Numbered from the stretch's first letter, positions 1 through 8,040 are shown. The stretch is DNA of 41,947 nucleotides from Salinimicrobium xinjiangense DSM 19287 (GCF_000423585.1 NZ_AUIG01000032.1:1-41947), one strand, 5' to 3'. A program made the numbers and translations. Notes: generated by a model from the letters alone, not told the origin.

Positions 1-62
1 GATTCCGTCCTATCCTTTTGCAGCCAGGTACCTTTCGATATTTTCTGCATTCTTCCCTTCAT
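1..62 (-). CDS. ltrA: Group II intron reverse transcriptase/maturase, N-terminal fragment (cut by window edge)
   Basis: An ATG at 62 opens a frame of 20 codons beginning MKGRMQKISKGTWLQ that runs off the left edge. An in-frame TAA lies a few codons upstream, so this is the first available start. It sits where intron domain IV should begin, the normal place for the intron-encoded protein that splices the RNA and copies it into new sites. No catalytic motif is inside the window; the call depends on the surrounding ribozyme. Confidence 0.6.
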   Translation of the reverse strand, partial: MKGRMQKISKGTWLQKDRTE

Positions 63-484
63 AAGGTAACAGTCATTGACTACTTACTTCTTAAGGTTCA
101 CCCCTTCCCGGTGTAGTCGATTCTTCCGGTACTATGGGCTCGGCTGACTTCTCACAGTAAATCTTATTTCAACCACAGCTTCATACTCTGTTTCAGTCTG
201 TGTCTGTGAGACCTCCCGCGATAAGACGTATCACTTTCATTCCATGTGCCTGCATCATCTACACCCCGATCTCTGTATAGCTTTAGGACTTCGCTTTGTA
301 TTGCAAGCTCATCCAGATCGGATATGCCTTATATGATGTTCGTGTTCCTCGGGCCGGAACTTTGCCGCCGGCTTCCTTCAGATTCCACCTCGCGATGGAC
401 ACCCTTACCCTTGGCTAATGATAGGTAGCTATAAACCCTCATAGCGGACTTGCACCGCCTAGTGATACGCCATGCACGGCGCAC
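1..484 (-). mobile_element. Group IIC intron, 5' portion (domains I-III and start of IV)
   Basis: Read on the minus strand, the element begins with GTGCG at 484, the usual 5' end of group II introns. It then carries blocks I recognise from bacterial group IIC ribozymes such as the Oceanobacillus iheyensis intron: AAGGGTGTCC, GTGGAATCTGAAGGAAGC, GGCGGCAAA and GAGGAACACGAAC in domain I, then GGGAGGTCT and GTCAGCCGAG...CATAGTACC further down. The reverse transcriptase frame opens at 62 and leaves the window. The intron lies directly behind the ppa terminator hairpin, which is the insertion habit known for IIC introns. The 3' part, with domains V and VI, is outside the window, so activity cannot be judged. 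Confidence 0.88.
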
Positions 485-519
485 AATAAAAAAGGCAGCT
501 ATATTTCTACAGCTGCCTT
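485..519 (-). terminator. Intrinsic terminator of ppa, target of the intron
   Basis: On the minus strand, AAGGCAGCT and AGCTGCCTT (arms 511-519 and 492-500 in plus coordinates) form a 9-bp stem followed by TTTTTTATT, 20 bases after the ppa stop. The intron begins at the very next base, 484. Confidence 0.9.
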
Positions 520-538
520 GAAAAAATTTTAGAAAATT

Positions 539-1054
539 TTAAAGAATAGAGAAATTTCCTTTTTCTCCATTACTGTCTTTATATCGCTGAATACAATCTT
601 CAATGATCTGCTTTGCTTCACTTAAGTTTCCCCAACCTTCAACATCTACCTTCTTCTGCTCAAGATCCTTGTACACCTGGAAAAAATGCTCGATCTCCTT
701 TAAAAGGTGGCCGTTCACATCATTAAGATCATTTAATCTGTTCCAAATGGGATCTGAAACCGGAACGCAGATCACCTTTTCATCGGGACCTTTTTCATCA
801 GCCATATGGAAAACGCCGATCGGTTTAACCTCCATAATACAACCCGGGAAGGTTGGCTCGGTAACAAGCACAAGTACATCCAAAGGGTCTCCGTCTAAGG
901 CAAGTGTTTCGGGAATGAATCCATAGTCTGCAGGATACATCATTGAAGAAAAGATCATCCTGTCGTAGCGGACCTTCTTAAGGTCAAAATCATATTCATA
1001 TTTGTTTCGGCTCCCCTTGGGGATCTCGATAAGAACGTCGAATGTTTTAGTCAT
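539..1054 (-). CDS. ppa: Inorganic pyrophosphatase, family I
   Basis: The enzyme hydrolyses cytoplasmic pyrophosphate to two phosphates and so drives nucleic acid, protein and lipid synthesis forward. The 171-residue protein carries the family I signature DGDPLDVLV with its metal-binding aspartates, plus the upstream block YPADYGFIPETL. Both are hallmarks of soluble bacterial PPases, and the length is normal for the family. The ATG at 1054 is the natural start, 38 bases from a TATATTTG -7 box. The gene stands alone, with its own terminator, now followed by a group IIC intron. Confidence 0.95.
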   Translation of the reverse strand: MTKTFDVLIEIPKGSRNKYEYDFDLKKVRYDRMIFSSMMYPADYGFIPETLALDGDPLDVLVLVTEPTFPGCIMEVKPIGVFHMADEKGPDEKVICVPVSDPIWNRLNDLNDVNGHLLKEIEHFFQVYKDLEQKKVDVEGWGNLSEAKQIIEDCIQRYKDSNGEKGNFSIL

Positions 1055-1091
1055 TATTATATGTTTAGGTCTGTTTTTCTCTTAGGGGCGG

Positions 1092-1099
1092 CAAATATA
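1092..1099 (-). promoter_or_regulatory. -7 box of the ppa promoter
   Basis: On the minus strand TATATTTG matches the Bacteroidota -7 consensus TAnnTTTG exactly. It lies 38 bases before the ppa ATG. No clear TTG is present at the -33 position. Confidence 0.65.
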
Positions 1100-1189
1100 C
1101 TACTTCATTCTGTTTTTAACAGGCTTAAAATGTTGAGAAGTTGCTCCTTGCAGAAAGTTTAGCTTTTTTTTCACAAAAAGCCGAAGGCA

Positions 1190-1363
1190 AATTCCAATAA
1201 ATAATTTCCAAATTCCAATTTGGATCATGGGGTGGGCTTCCTGCATTTGGAATTTGGTGCTTGGAATTTGGTGCTTGATGCCTGGTGCCTGGTGCTTGGC
1301 CCTCCTGCGCTTAAAAGCTTCGGCGGGTAAATGCCTGGAATTTGGTGCTTGGAATATGGAATT
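1190..1363. repeat. Low-complexity direct repeats between ppa and the E1-beta gene
   Basis: The stretch is built from imperfect copies of GGAATTTGGTGCTTGG and shorter variants (GATGCCTGGTGCCTGGTGC). Similar strings of this kind are common between flavobacterial genes. A 101-codon open frame crosses it but has no protein-like composition, and I do not call it. No other function is visible in the 1100-1366 gap. Confidence 0.7.
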
Positions 1364-1366
1364 TTC

Positions 1367-1393
1367 AATAAAAAAGCCTCCATAAAGGAGGCT
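1367..1393 (-). terminator. Intrinsic terminator of the pyruvate dehydrogenase E1-beta gene
   Basis: On the minus strand AGCCTCC-TTTAT-GGAGGCT is followed by TTTTTATT, 24 bases after the stop codon. Confidence 0.88.
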
Positions 1394-1417
1394 CTGAAAT
1401 ATCATTTTTGGAAGGAT

Positions 1418-2398
1418 TTATTCCTTGTACATTACTTTCTTTACAGCTTTGATCACATCATTGTGATTCGGCAACCACTCTTCCAGTAGTACGGGAGAAT
1501 ATGGCGCGGGAGTATCTGCAGTGTTGATCTTTACAATAGGAGCATCAAGATAGTCGAATGCCTGTGACTGCACCTGGTAAGTGATCTCTGTGGCAACGTT
1601 GCCAAACGGCCATGCTTCTTCTACAATAACCAATCTGTTGGTTTTTTTCACCGACTCCAGGATAGCTTCATGGTCCATCGGGCGAATAGTACGAAGATCA
1701 ATGATCTCACAGGAGATCCCTTCCTTTTCCAATTCTTCAGCAGCCTTGTAACAGATCTTGATGATCTTTCCGAAGGAAACTATAGTCACATCGCTACCTT
1801 CTCTCTTAATATCGGCTTTACCAATTGGCAGCACATATTCTTCTTCGGGCACTTCTCCCTTGTCACCATACATTTGTTCAGATTCCATGAAGATCACAGG
1901 ATCGTCATCGCGAATAGCGGCTTTTAAAAGTCCTTTTGCATCATAAGGATTAGAAGGCACAATCACTTTAAGCCCCGGAGTATTCGCATACCAGCTCTCG
2001 AAAGCCTGGGAGTGCGTCGCTCCTAATTGTCCTGCAGAGGCTGTTGGTCCGCGAAAAACGATAGGAATATTGAACTGTCCGCCACTCATTTGACGCATTT
2101 TAGCAGCATTGTTTATGATCTGGTCAATTCCCACCAAAGAGAAGTTAAAGGTCATGAATTCGATAATAGGCCTGTTACCGTTCATGGCACTACCTACGCC
2201 AATCCCCGAAAAACCTAATTCTGAAATAGGGGTATCAATCACCCTGTCCGGACCAAATTCGTCCAGCATACCCTTTGAGGCCTTATAAGCTCCATTATAT
2301 TCAGCAACCTCTTCACCCATAAGATAAACAGTTTCATCCCTGCGCATCTCTTCGCTCATTGCCTGGGCAATTGCTTCCCTGAATTGAATTGTCTTCAT
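1418..2398 (-). CDS. pdhB: Pyruvate dehydrogenase E1 component, beta subunit
   Basis: This is the beta half of the thiamine-diphosphate E1 enzyme that decarboxylates pyruvate and passes the acetyl group to E2 in the cytoplasmic pyruvate dehydrogenase complex. The 326 residues have the order of the family: MGEEVAEYNGAYKASKGM near the N terminus, a TPISELGFSGIGVGSAMNG block, GPTASAGQLGATHSQAFESW around residues 115-135, and the C-terminal transketolase domain with RTIRPMD. The alpha subunit and E2 are not next to it; the divergent neighbour is etfB. A branched-chain 2-oxoacid dehydrogenase beta subunit is a less likely reading, because the MKTIQFREAIAQAM start is typical of PDH. Confidence 0.92.
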   Translation of the reverse strand: MKTIQFREAIAQAMSEEMRRDETVYLMGEEVAEYNGAYKASKGMLDEFGPDRVIDTPISELGFSGIGVGSAMNGNRPIIEFMTFNFSLVGIDQIINNAAKMRQMSGGQFNIPIVFRGPTASAGQLGATHSQAFESWYANTPGLKVIVPSNPYDAKGLLKAAIRDDDPVIFMESEQMYGDKGEVPEEEYVLPIGKADIKREGSDVTIVSFGKIIKICYKAAEELEKEGISCEIIDLRTIRPMDHEAILESVKKTNRLVIVEEAWPFGNVATEITYQVQSQAFDYLDAPIVKINTADTPAPYSPVLLEEWLPNHNDVIKAVKKVMYKE

Positions 2399-2428
2399 TC
2401 TATGTATAGATTAATTTTTTTCGAACCA

Positions 2429-2436
2429 CAAAAATA
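2429..2436 (-). promoter_or_regulatory. -7 box for pdhB
   Basis: On the minus strand TATTTTTG matches TAnnTTTG, 31 bases before the pdhB start. A -33 TTG is not evident. Confidence 0.55.
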
Positions 2437-2515
2437 GTAATTCAAAAAAGGATAACCGACTACTTCAGAACAAAATTTTCTTATGCATGCACAGTAAATT
2501 TCCTCACTTTTTCCG

Positions 2516-2523
2516 TATCTTCG
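2516..2523 (+). promoter_or_regulatory. -7 box for etfBA
   Basis: TATCTTCG fits TAnnTTTG with one mismatch (TTCG for TTTG) and lies 41 bases before the etfB ATG. The same TTCG variant occurs before the DegT gene at 19509. Confidence 0.45.
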
Positions 2524-2564
2524 TAGACCATTTTATAAACTTTATTTAAAAATTTCTGAGAAAT

Positions 2565-3311
2565 ATGAAAATATTAGTGTGTATTAGTCACGTACCTGAT
2601 ACTACGTCAAAGATCAATTTTTCTGAAGGCGATACAAAATTTGATACAGCGGGAGTACAGTTCGTGATCAATCCAAATGACGAATTTGGCCTTACAAGGG
2701 CCATGTGGTTCAAAGAAAAACAAGGTGCCAGCGTGGATGTGGTAAATGTTGGAGGAGCCGAAACAGAACCTACTTTACGAAAAGCTTTGGCTATTGGAGC
2801 CGATAATGCCATTAGGGTGAACACCCCGGCTACAGACGGGATCTATGTTGCAAAACAAATCGCAAAAGTAGCAAAAGACGGAGGTTACGACCTTATAATT
2901 GCCGGACGTGAATCTATCGACTACAACGGCGGAATGGTACCCGGAATGGTAGCAGGCCTTATAGATGCTAATTTCGTAAATACCTGTATTGGTCTTGAAG
3001 TAGAAGGCAATGAAGCTACTGCGATCAGAGAGATCGATGGCGGAAAGGAAACCCTAAAAACCAGTTTACCACTTGTGGTTGGTGCTCAAAAAGGAATAGT
3101 TCAGGAAAGCGATCTTCGTATTCCAAATATGCGGGGTATCATGCAGGCACGCAAAAAGCCGCTGAATGTTGTAGAACCTGTGGAAGCAGGAACACATTCT
3201 GAAGCCGTGAAATTTGAAAAACCGCAGCCTAAAGGAGATATTAAACTAGTTGATGCAGATAATCTGGATGAATTAGTGAACTTGCTTCACAATGAGGCTA
3301 AGGTAATTTAA
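2565..3311 (+). CDS. etfB: Electron transfer flavoprotein, beta subunit
   Basis: EtfB pairs with EtfA to form the soluble FAD/AMP heterodimer that carries electrons from acyl-CoA dehydrogenases to the quinone pool. The 248 residues show the family pattern: MKILVCISHVPDTTSKI at the start, FVINPNDEFGLTRAM around residue 35-50, and GRESIDYNGGMVPGMVA near residue 115, which is the ETF-beta nucleotide-binding region. The subunit is of normal length. etfA follows after 84 bases with no terminator between, so the two genes form an operon. Confidence 0.95.
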   Translation: MKILVCISHVPDTTSKINFSEGDTKFDTAGVQFVINPNDEFGLTRAMWFKEKQGASVDVVNVGGAETEPTLRKALAIGADNAIRVNTPATDGIYVAKQIAKVAKDGGYDLIIAGRESIDYNGGMVPGMVAGLIDANFVNTCIGLEVEGNEATAIREIDGGKETLKTSLPLVVGAQKGIVQESDLRIPNMRGIMQARKKPLNVVEPVEAGTHSEAVKFEKPQPKGDIKLVDADNLDELVNLLHNEAKVI

Positions 3312-3320
3312 AACAATTGA

Positions 3321-3355
3321 GAGTCTAGAATCTAGACTCTAGAATCTAGATTCTT
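3321..3355. repeat. TCTAGA-rich palindromic repeat between etfB and etfA
   Basis: The spacer holds repeated GAGTCTAGAATCTAGA units, which are both direct repeats and self-complementary. Shorter relatives occur near 6833 (AGAGTCTAGAATCAAGAC) and 16950 (AGAATCAAGATC). It could fold in the RNA, but has no U tract. Confidence 0.6.
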
Positions 3356-3395
3356 TCGTAGTCAATATTCACTATAAAATATTCAATAAAAAGAT

Positions 3396-4364
3396 ATGTC
3401 AGTTTTAGTATATACAGAATCAGAAGAAGGAAAATTCAAGAAGACAGCTTTTGAGGTGGCTTCTTATGCCAAAGGAGTGGCCGACATGCTGGGAACAGAT
3501 GTTACAGCAGTTTCCTTTAACGCCCAGAGTGCAGGAGACCTTGGAAAATACGGTGTGAGCAAGCTGCTGAAGGTAAACGATAGTAAGCTTGAAAAATTTA
3601 ACGCAAAAGCCTATGCCGATGCTATAAAACAAGCTGCGGAAAAAGAAGGATCAAAAGTGATCGTTCTCAGCCAGAGTGCAAACGCAAAATATCTTGCACC
3701 TCTTTTAGCAGTGCAACTGGAAGCAGGATATGCGTCAAACGTAGTTACCCTGCCCGAAGGCACAGAACCTCTTAAGGTTAAAAGAACTGCCTTCACCAAT
3801 AAAGCCTTTAGTTTCACCACTATTTCTACAGATGTAAAGATCATAGGTCTTTCAAAGAATGCTTTTGGATTAAAGGAAAACGCAACAGAAACCAGTGAAG
3901 AAGATTTCTCACCTTCTCTTTCTGAAGGAGATTTCGCCATTAATGTAGTCTCTGTAGACAAGGCAGCAGATAAGGTTACCATAGCTGATGCCGAGATTGT
4001 AGTTTCCGGCGGAAGAGGAATGAAAGGACCGGAGAACTGGGGCATGCTGGAAGAGCTTGCTGAAACTCTGGGAGCGGCAACAGCCTGTTCCAAACCTGTA
4101 AGTGATATGGGTTGGAGACCTCACAGTGAACACGTGGGACAAACAGGAAAACCTGTAGCTGCAAACTTGTACATTGCCGTGGGTATTTCAGGTGCTATTC
4201 AGCATCTTGCCGGAGTAAGCGCATCCAAAACAAAGGTGGTGATAAACAATGATCCCGAAGCTCCCTTCTTCAAGGCGGCTGACTACGGAGTAGTAGGAGA
4301 TGCATTCGAGATCGTCCCCAAACTCACCGAAAAATTAAAGGAATTTAAGGCTAATAACGCATAA
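3396..4364 (+). CDS. etfA: Electron transfer flavoprotein, alpha subunit
   Basis: This is the FAD-binding partner of EtfB. The 322-residue protein has an N-terminal alpha/beta domain and the conserved C-terminal FAD domain, roughly residues 200-320. There the ETF-alpha signature is clear: VVSGGRGMKGPENW, ATACSKPVSDMGWRPHSEHV and LYIAVGISGAIQHLAG, ending in NNDPEAPFFKAADYGVVGD. It closes the etfBA operon and is followed by a strong terminator. Confidence 0.95.
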   Translation: MSVLVYTESEEGKFKKTAFEVASYAKGVADMLGTDVTAVSFNAQSAGDLGKYGVSKLLKVNDSKLEKFNAKAYADAIKQAAEKEGSKVIVLSQSANAKYLAPLLAVQLEAGYASNVVTLPEGTEPLKVKRTAFTNKAFSFTTISTDVKIIGLSKNAFGLKENATETSEEDFSPSLSEGDFAINVVSVDKAADKVTIADAEIVVSGGRGMKGPENWGMLEELAETLGAATACSKPVSDMGWRPHSEHVGQTGKPVAANLYIAVGISGAIQHLAGVSASKTKVVINNDPEAPFFKAADYGVVGDAFEIVPKLTEKLKEFKANNA

Positions 4365-4392
4365 TTTTTATAAATTGCGTGCCGTTAAAAGG

Positions 4393-4435
4393 GCTGTCTA
4401 AATTAGGTTTTTTGCCCGTTTAGACAGCTTTTTTT
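4393..4435 (+). terminator. Intrinsic terminator of etfBA
   Basis: GCTGTCTAAA (4393-4402) pairs perfectly with TTTAGACAGC (4419-4428) and is followed by seven T residues. Confidence 0.92.
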
Positions 4436-4436
4436 G

Positions 4437-4444
4437 TATTTTTG
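4437..4444 (+). promoter_or_regulatory. -7 box just before the nuclease gene; leaderless transcript possible
   Basis: TATTTTTG matches TAnnTTTG exactly, starts right after the etfBA terminator and ends only four bases before the next ATG (4449). Transcription from this box would begin at or next to the start codon. Confidence 0.5.
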
Positions 4445-4448
4445 ATGT

Positions 4449-5072
4449 ATGAGTTTAGTGCGCCTTAATATTAAAGGAATTTCTTACAGTCAAACCCAGA
4501 ACGGGGCCTATGCCCTCATCCTGAGCGAGGTAGAAGGAGAACGTAAACTCCCCATTGTTATAGGAGCCTTTGAAGCACAATCTATAGCAATTGCTCTTGA
4601 AAAAGAGATCAAACCTCCGCGACCCCTTACCCATGACCTTTTTAAAAATTTTGCCGACAGGTTTGAGATCATTGTAAAACAGGTGATCATTCATAAACTT
4701 GTTGACGGGGTATTTTACTCCAGCCTCATTTGTGAAAGAGATAAGATCGAAGAGATCATTGATGCCAGGACCAGCGATGCCATTGCGCTCGCATTAAGAT
4801 TTCAGGCTCCCATTTTTACTTATAAGAATATCCTGGATAAGGCGGGTATTTATTTAAAAGGGGATGAGAAAAAGGAGGCAGAAGAAGAGCAGGAAAAAGA
4901 AGATATCATCGTAGAAGAATTGTTTTCCAACGAGGCCAAACCGGCAACTGACAGGCCCGATTATAAAAAACTTTCCCTCAGCGAACTAAATAACATGTTA
5001 GATCAGGCCGTGAAAAGCGAGGACTATGAAAAAGCGGCCCGTATTCGAGATGAGATCTCGAAGCGAAAATAA
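4449..5072 (+). CDS. Bifunctional nuclease (DUF151) with C-terminal UVR motif
   Basis: Residues 1-135 form the DUF151/BFN domain, described in plants and bacteria as a DNase/RNase: LPIVIGAFEAQSIAIALE, PRPLTHDLF and ARTSDAIALALRF are its conserved blocks. An acidic Lys/Glu-rich linker follows, and the last ~40 residues (LSELNNMLDQAVKSEDYEKA) match the UVR motif that mediates UvrB-UvrC type contacts. This BFN-UVR arrangement is usual in Bacteroidota. The precise cellular substrate is not known. The nucleoside transporter gene begins 11 bases later, so the two are co-transcribed; nuclease next to nucleoside uptake suggests nucleotide scavenging, but that is inference. Confidence 0.88.
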   Translation: MSLVRLNIKGISYSQTQNGAYALILSEVEGERKLPIVIGAFEAQSIAIALEKEIKPPRPLTHDLFKNFADRFEIIVKQVIIHKLVDGVFYSSLICERDKIEEIIDARTSDAIALALRFQAPIFTYKNILDKAGIYLKGDEKKEAEEEQEKEDIIVEELFSNEAKPATDRPDYKKLSLSELNNMLDQAVKSEDYEKAARIRDEISKRK

Positions 5073-5083
5073 TCCCCCCATTT

Positions 5084-6796
5084 ATGAATAGAATCTGGTG
5101 CTGCCTGTTCCTGATCTTCTTCGGAATATCCCCCTCTCTTGCCCAATCGATTTCTAAAACCTGGAATTTTGAAGCTGTAGAAGACAGCACGGCAAATGCC
5201 TTTTTTGAAGTCTCTCCCGGAGTAGATTATCTCAAACTTGACAACGGAAGCTTTGAGCTTTCCCTAAGCCAGGAATCCACACCCCGTTCCAGCGGAAATT
5301 ATGTCTTTCAAAACGAAGTGCTCGTACTTTTTCACGACAGTCCGCAAGACAGTATACAAAATTTCAGGGTAAAGACCCTTACCGATTCCACCATGGTACT
5401 CGCATCAAAGTATGGAGAATATTTTCTAACAGAGTTACCTCAAACAGTAGGAGAAGTACTGCCGGTAGAAACTGCAAAGACAGTCATACCCAATCAGGGT
5501 TTCACCTTCACCAGCTTCTGGCGAGGAGCAGTGGGAATGATTTCCCTGATCTTACTTGCCTTTATCTTTAGCAGCAATCGCAGGGCCATTAACTGGAAAA
5601 CCGTTTTGGTAGGCCTTGCTGCCCAACTTCTGCTTGCCATAGGGGTGTTAAAAGTGACAGTTATTCAGAATATTTTTGAATTCGTAGGGAGTATTTTTGT
5701 ACTGATCCTGGACTTTACAGCCGCCGGAAGTGAATTCCTGCTCGGCGGCCTGATGAGCGTTGAGAGTTACGGCTTTATTTTCCTATTCCAGGTGTTACCT
5801 ACCATCATCTTCTTTTCGGCACTTACTTCTGTCCTGTTTTATCTTGGAGTGATACAGGTTATTGTAAAAGGAATGGCGTGGGTACTTACAAGGCTAATGG
5901 GTATATCGGGGCCTGAGAGTTTGAGTGTGGCCGGAAATATCTTTTTAGGACAAACTGAAGCTCCTCTAATGATCAAAGCCTATCTGGAAAGGATGAGCCG
6001 CTCGGAGATCCTGCTTGTAATGGTTGGTGGGATGGCCACTGTGGCAGGCGGTGTACTTGCAGCTTACATTGGTTTTCTGGGAGGAGATGACCCTGCCCTA
6101 CGTCTGGAATTCGCAAAGCATCTTCTTGCTGCATCTGTAATGGCTGCGCCCGGGGCAATTGTGGTTTCCAAGATCCTTTACCCACAACAGGATAAGATCA
6201 CTACAGATGTTGAAGTTTCTTCAGAAAAAATAGGTTCGAATATTCTTGATGCTATAGCCAACGGTACTACCGAAGGATTACGACTTGCAGCTAATGTAGC
6301 CGCGATGTTGCTGGTTTTCATCGCTTTTATAGCTCTTATAAATTACGTTTTGGGCTGGTTTGGGGATTTCACCACCCTTAATGCAGTAATGGCCGATAAT
6401 ACACCGTATGCGAAACTTTCGCTGGAGTCACTGCTGGGGCTCATCTTTGCGCCACTCATGTGGCTTATTGGAGTGGCTACCGAAGATATGATGCTCATGG
6501 GACAACTTCTCGGGATCAAACTGGCTGCCAGTGAATTTGTAGGTTACATCCAGCTCGCCGATCTAAAGAATCCGGTGAATGCGCTGAGCCTTACCTATGA
6601 AAAATCCATTATTATGGCTACCTATATGTTGTGTGGATTTGCAAACTTTGCTTCCATCGGGATACAGATTGGAGGAATTGGTTCCCTGGCTCCCGGGCAG
6701 AGAAAAACCTTATCTGAATTCGGAATGAAAGCCCTTATTGGAGGTACTATTGCTTCCCTGCTTTCGGCCACCATCGCAGGTATGATCATTGGTTAA
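5084..6796 (+). CDS. Concentrative nucleoside transporter (NupC/CNT family) with exported N-terminal extension
   Basis: The membrane protein couples nucleoside uptake to an ion gradient. Residues 1-21 are a signal peptide ending SPSLAQ, and residues 22-140 form an unrecognised soluble domain. From about residue 145 the CNT permease follows, with its markers GNIFLGQTEAPLMIKAY, NGTTEGLRLAANVAAML, GVATEDMMLMGQLLG and CGFANFASIGIQIGGIG. With 570 residues it is much longer than the ~400-residue NupC because of the N-terminal addition. It lies 11 bases behind the nuclease gene. Which nucleosides it takes cannot be read from the sequence. Confidence 0.9.
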   Translation: MNRIWCCLFLIFFGISPSLAQSISKTWNFEAVEDSTANAFFEVSPGVDYLKLDNGSFELSLSQESTPRSSGNYVFQNEVLVLFHDSPQDSIQNFRVKTLTDSTMVLASKYGEYFLTELPQTVGEVLPVETAKTVIPNQGFTFTSFWRGAVGMISLILLAFIFSSNRRAINWKTVLVGLAAQLLLAIGVLKVTVIQNIFEFVGSIFVLILDFTAAGSEFLLGGLMSVESYGFIFLFQVLPTIIFFSALTSVLFYLGVIQVIVKGMAWVLTRLMGISGPESLSVAGNIFLGQTEAPLMIKAYLERMSRSEILLVMVGGMATVAGGVLAAYIGFLGGDDPALRLEFAKHLLAASVMAAPGAIVVSKILYPQQDKITTDVEVSSEKIGSNILDAIANGTTEGLRLAANVAAMLLVFIAFIALINYVLGWFGDFTTLNAVMADNTPYAKLSLESLLGLIFAPLMWLIGVATEDMMLMGQLLGIKLAASEFVGYIQLADLKNPVNALSLTYEKSIIMATYMLCGFANFASIGIQIGGIGSLAPGQRKTLSEFGMKALIGGTIASLLSATIAGMIIG

Positions 6797-7011
6797 TTTG
6801 CATTTGTAGCTCTTGAGGGAACCTGGAACCAAGAGTCTAGAATCAAGACATATAATTTTTTATATTTTTAGGGTCGTATCTTATTAACAGGTACACTTTG
6901 TCCTAAATGCTATGGTTAATAAGTCTGTAAAAACTCCTTTCCGGAATTAACTTTTTTAATCGGGGTAGTTTTCTATTTTAGCTGAAAGTCAGCCGGAATT
7001 GAATAGGTTCT

Positions 7012-7169
7012 GACCTGCAAGGTTTTAAAAACCTTGTAGGTCTCAACGCTTCATGAGACCTGCAAGGTCAGAAAAAGACCTTGCAGGTCTCATGAAGTAA
7101 TTATCGGCAGCAGTTTTTAAATAAGAAATATTCCAGACTTACAAGGTTGAAAAAAAAGCTTGCAGGTCT
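7012..7169. repeat. Palindromic GACCTGCAAGG repeats upstream of thyA
   Basis: The 389-base gap between the transporter and thyA contains three related elements. One is the palindrome 7012-7042 (GACCTGCAAGG.../...CCTTGTAGGTC). The second, 7050-7096, has perfect 20-base arms beginning TTCATGAGACCTGC around a 7-base loop. The third is a decayed copy at 7137-7169. A related AAAACCTGTCAG/CTGACAGG pair occurs near 41700 in another context. They look like REP-type elements. No gene is visible in the gap; the rest (6797-7010) is A/T-rich and unassigned. Confidence 0.8.
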
Positions 7170-7185
7170 ACATAAAAATTAAATC

Positions 7186-8040
7186 ATGAAGCAGTATCAC
7201 GACCTGATCAAACATGTCCTTGAAAACGGAAATGAAAAAGGAGACCGTACGGGTACCGGCACCAAAAGTGTATTTGGTTACCAGATGCGCTTTGACCTGA
7301 GTGAAGGATTTCCCATGGTCACCACAAAAAAGTTGCACCTCAAGTCAATTATCTATGAACTGCTATGGTTTCTCAACGGTGACACCAATATAAATTACCT
7401 GCAGGAAAATGGTGTGCGCATCTGGAATGAATGGGCAGATGAGAATGGCGACCTGGGACCGGTTTATGGACACCAATGGCGTAACTGGAACAGCGAAGAT
7501 ATTGACCAGATCAAAGAGATCGTTGAAACCTTGAAGACAAATCCGAACAGTCGCAGGATGATGGTCACCGCCTGGAATCCTTCCGTTTTACCGGACACCT
7601 CAAAAAGCTTTTCAGAAAATGTAGCTAACGGCAAAGCCGCGTTGCCACCCTGCCACGCTTTTTTTCAGTTCTATGTAAGCCCCCCTGCCGGCGAAGGGGG
7701 AGAAAATGCAAAACCCAGATTATCCCTACAGCTTTACCAGCGGAGTGCCGACATTTTTTTAGGAGTACCTTTTAACATCGCCTCCTATGCTTTGCTTACC
7801 ATGATGATGGCGCAGGTTTGTGGTTATGACCCCGGAGATTTCATTCATACTTTTGGGGATGCCCATATTTACAATAATCACCTTGAGCAGGTTAACCTGC
7901 AGCTTTCCAGAGACTTCAGACCTTTACCGGTAATGAAAATCAACCCTGAGGTAAAAAATATTTTTGATTTTAAGTTTGAAGATTTTAAATTGGAAAATTA
8001 TGATCCGCATCCGGCTATAAAAGGCAAGGTTGCGGTATAA
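7186..8040 (+). CDS. thyA: Thymidylate synthase
   Basis: The enzyme methylates dUMP to dTMP with methylene-tetrahydrofolate, giving dihydrofolate that the FolA encoded at 14051 would recycle. The active site is [13 protein letters not shown] with catalytic Cys156. RTGTGT near the N terminus, the phosphate-binding [11 protein letters not shown], and [20 protein letters not shown] with [12 protein letters not shown] complete the family. At 284 residues it is about 20 longer than E. coli ThyA (264). One extra piece is SENVANGKA before the active site; another is [14 protein letters not shown] (about 165-178), encoded by a GC-rich palindrome. Both sit in loops, so the enzyme is probably functional. 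Confidence 0.96.
   Translation: MKQYHDLIKHVLENGNEKGDRTGTGTKSVFGYQMRFDLSEGFPMVTTKKLHLKSIIYELLWFLNGDTNINYLQENGVRIWNEWADENGDLGPVYGHQWRNWNSEDIDQIKEIVETLKTNPNSRRMMVTAWNPSVLPDTSKSFSENVANGKAALPPCHAFFQFYVSPPAGEGGENAKPRLSLQLYQRSADIFLGVPFNIASYALLTMMMAQVCGYDPGDFIHTFGDAHIYNNHLEQVNLQLSRDFRPLPVMKINPEVKNIFDFKFEDFKLENYDPHPAIKGKVAV
7677..7702. repeat. GC-rich palindrome inside thyA
   Basis: CCCCCTGCCGGCGAAGGGGG has CCCCC/GGGGG arms around an inner GCCGGC palindrome. It encodes SPPAGEGGE at a loop where related thymidylate synthases have only a short turn. Its composition differs from the surrounding gene and resembles mobile intergenic palindromes. Confidence 0.6.

Noticed and set aside
246-428. 60-codon plus-strand open frame
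   Set aside because: It lies antisense to conserved group IIC ribozyme domain I sequence and has no protein-like features.
1100-1405. 101-codon minus-strand open frame between ppa and pdhB
   Set aside because: It crosses low-complexity repeats and the pdhB terminator, and its translation only reflects the repeats.
7012-7169. CRISPR-like regular repeats
   Set aside because: The units are palindromes of different length without equal spacers, and no cas genes are present.
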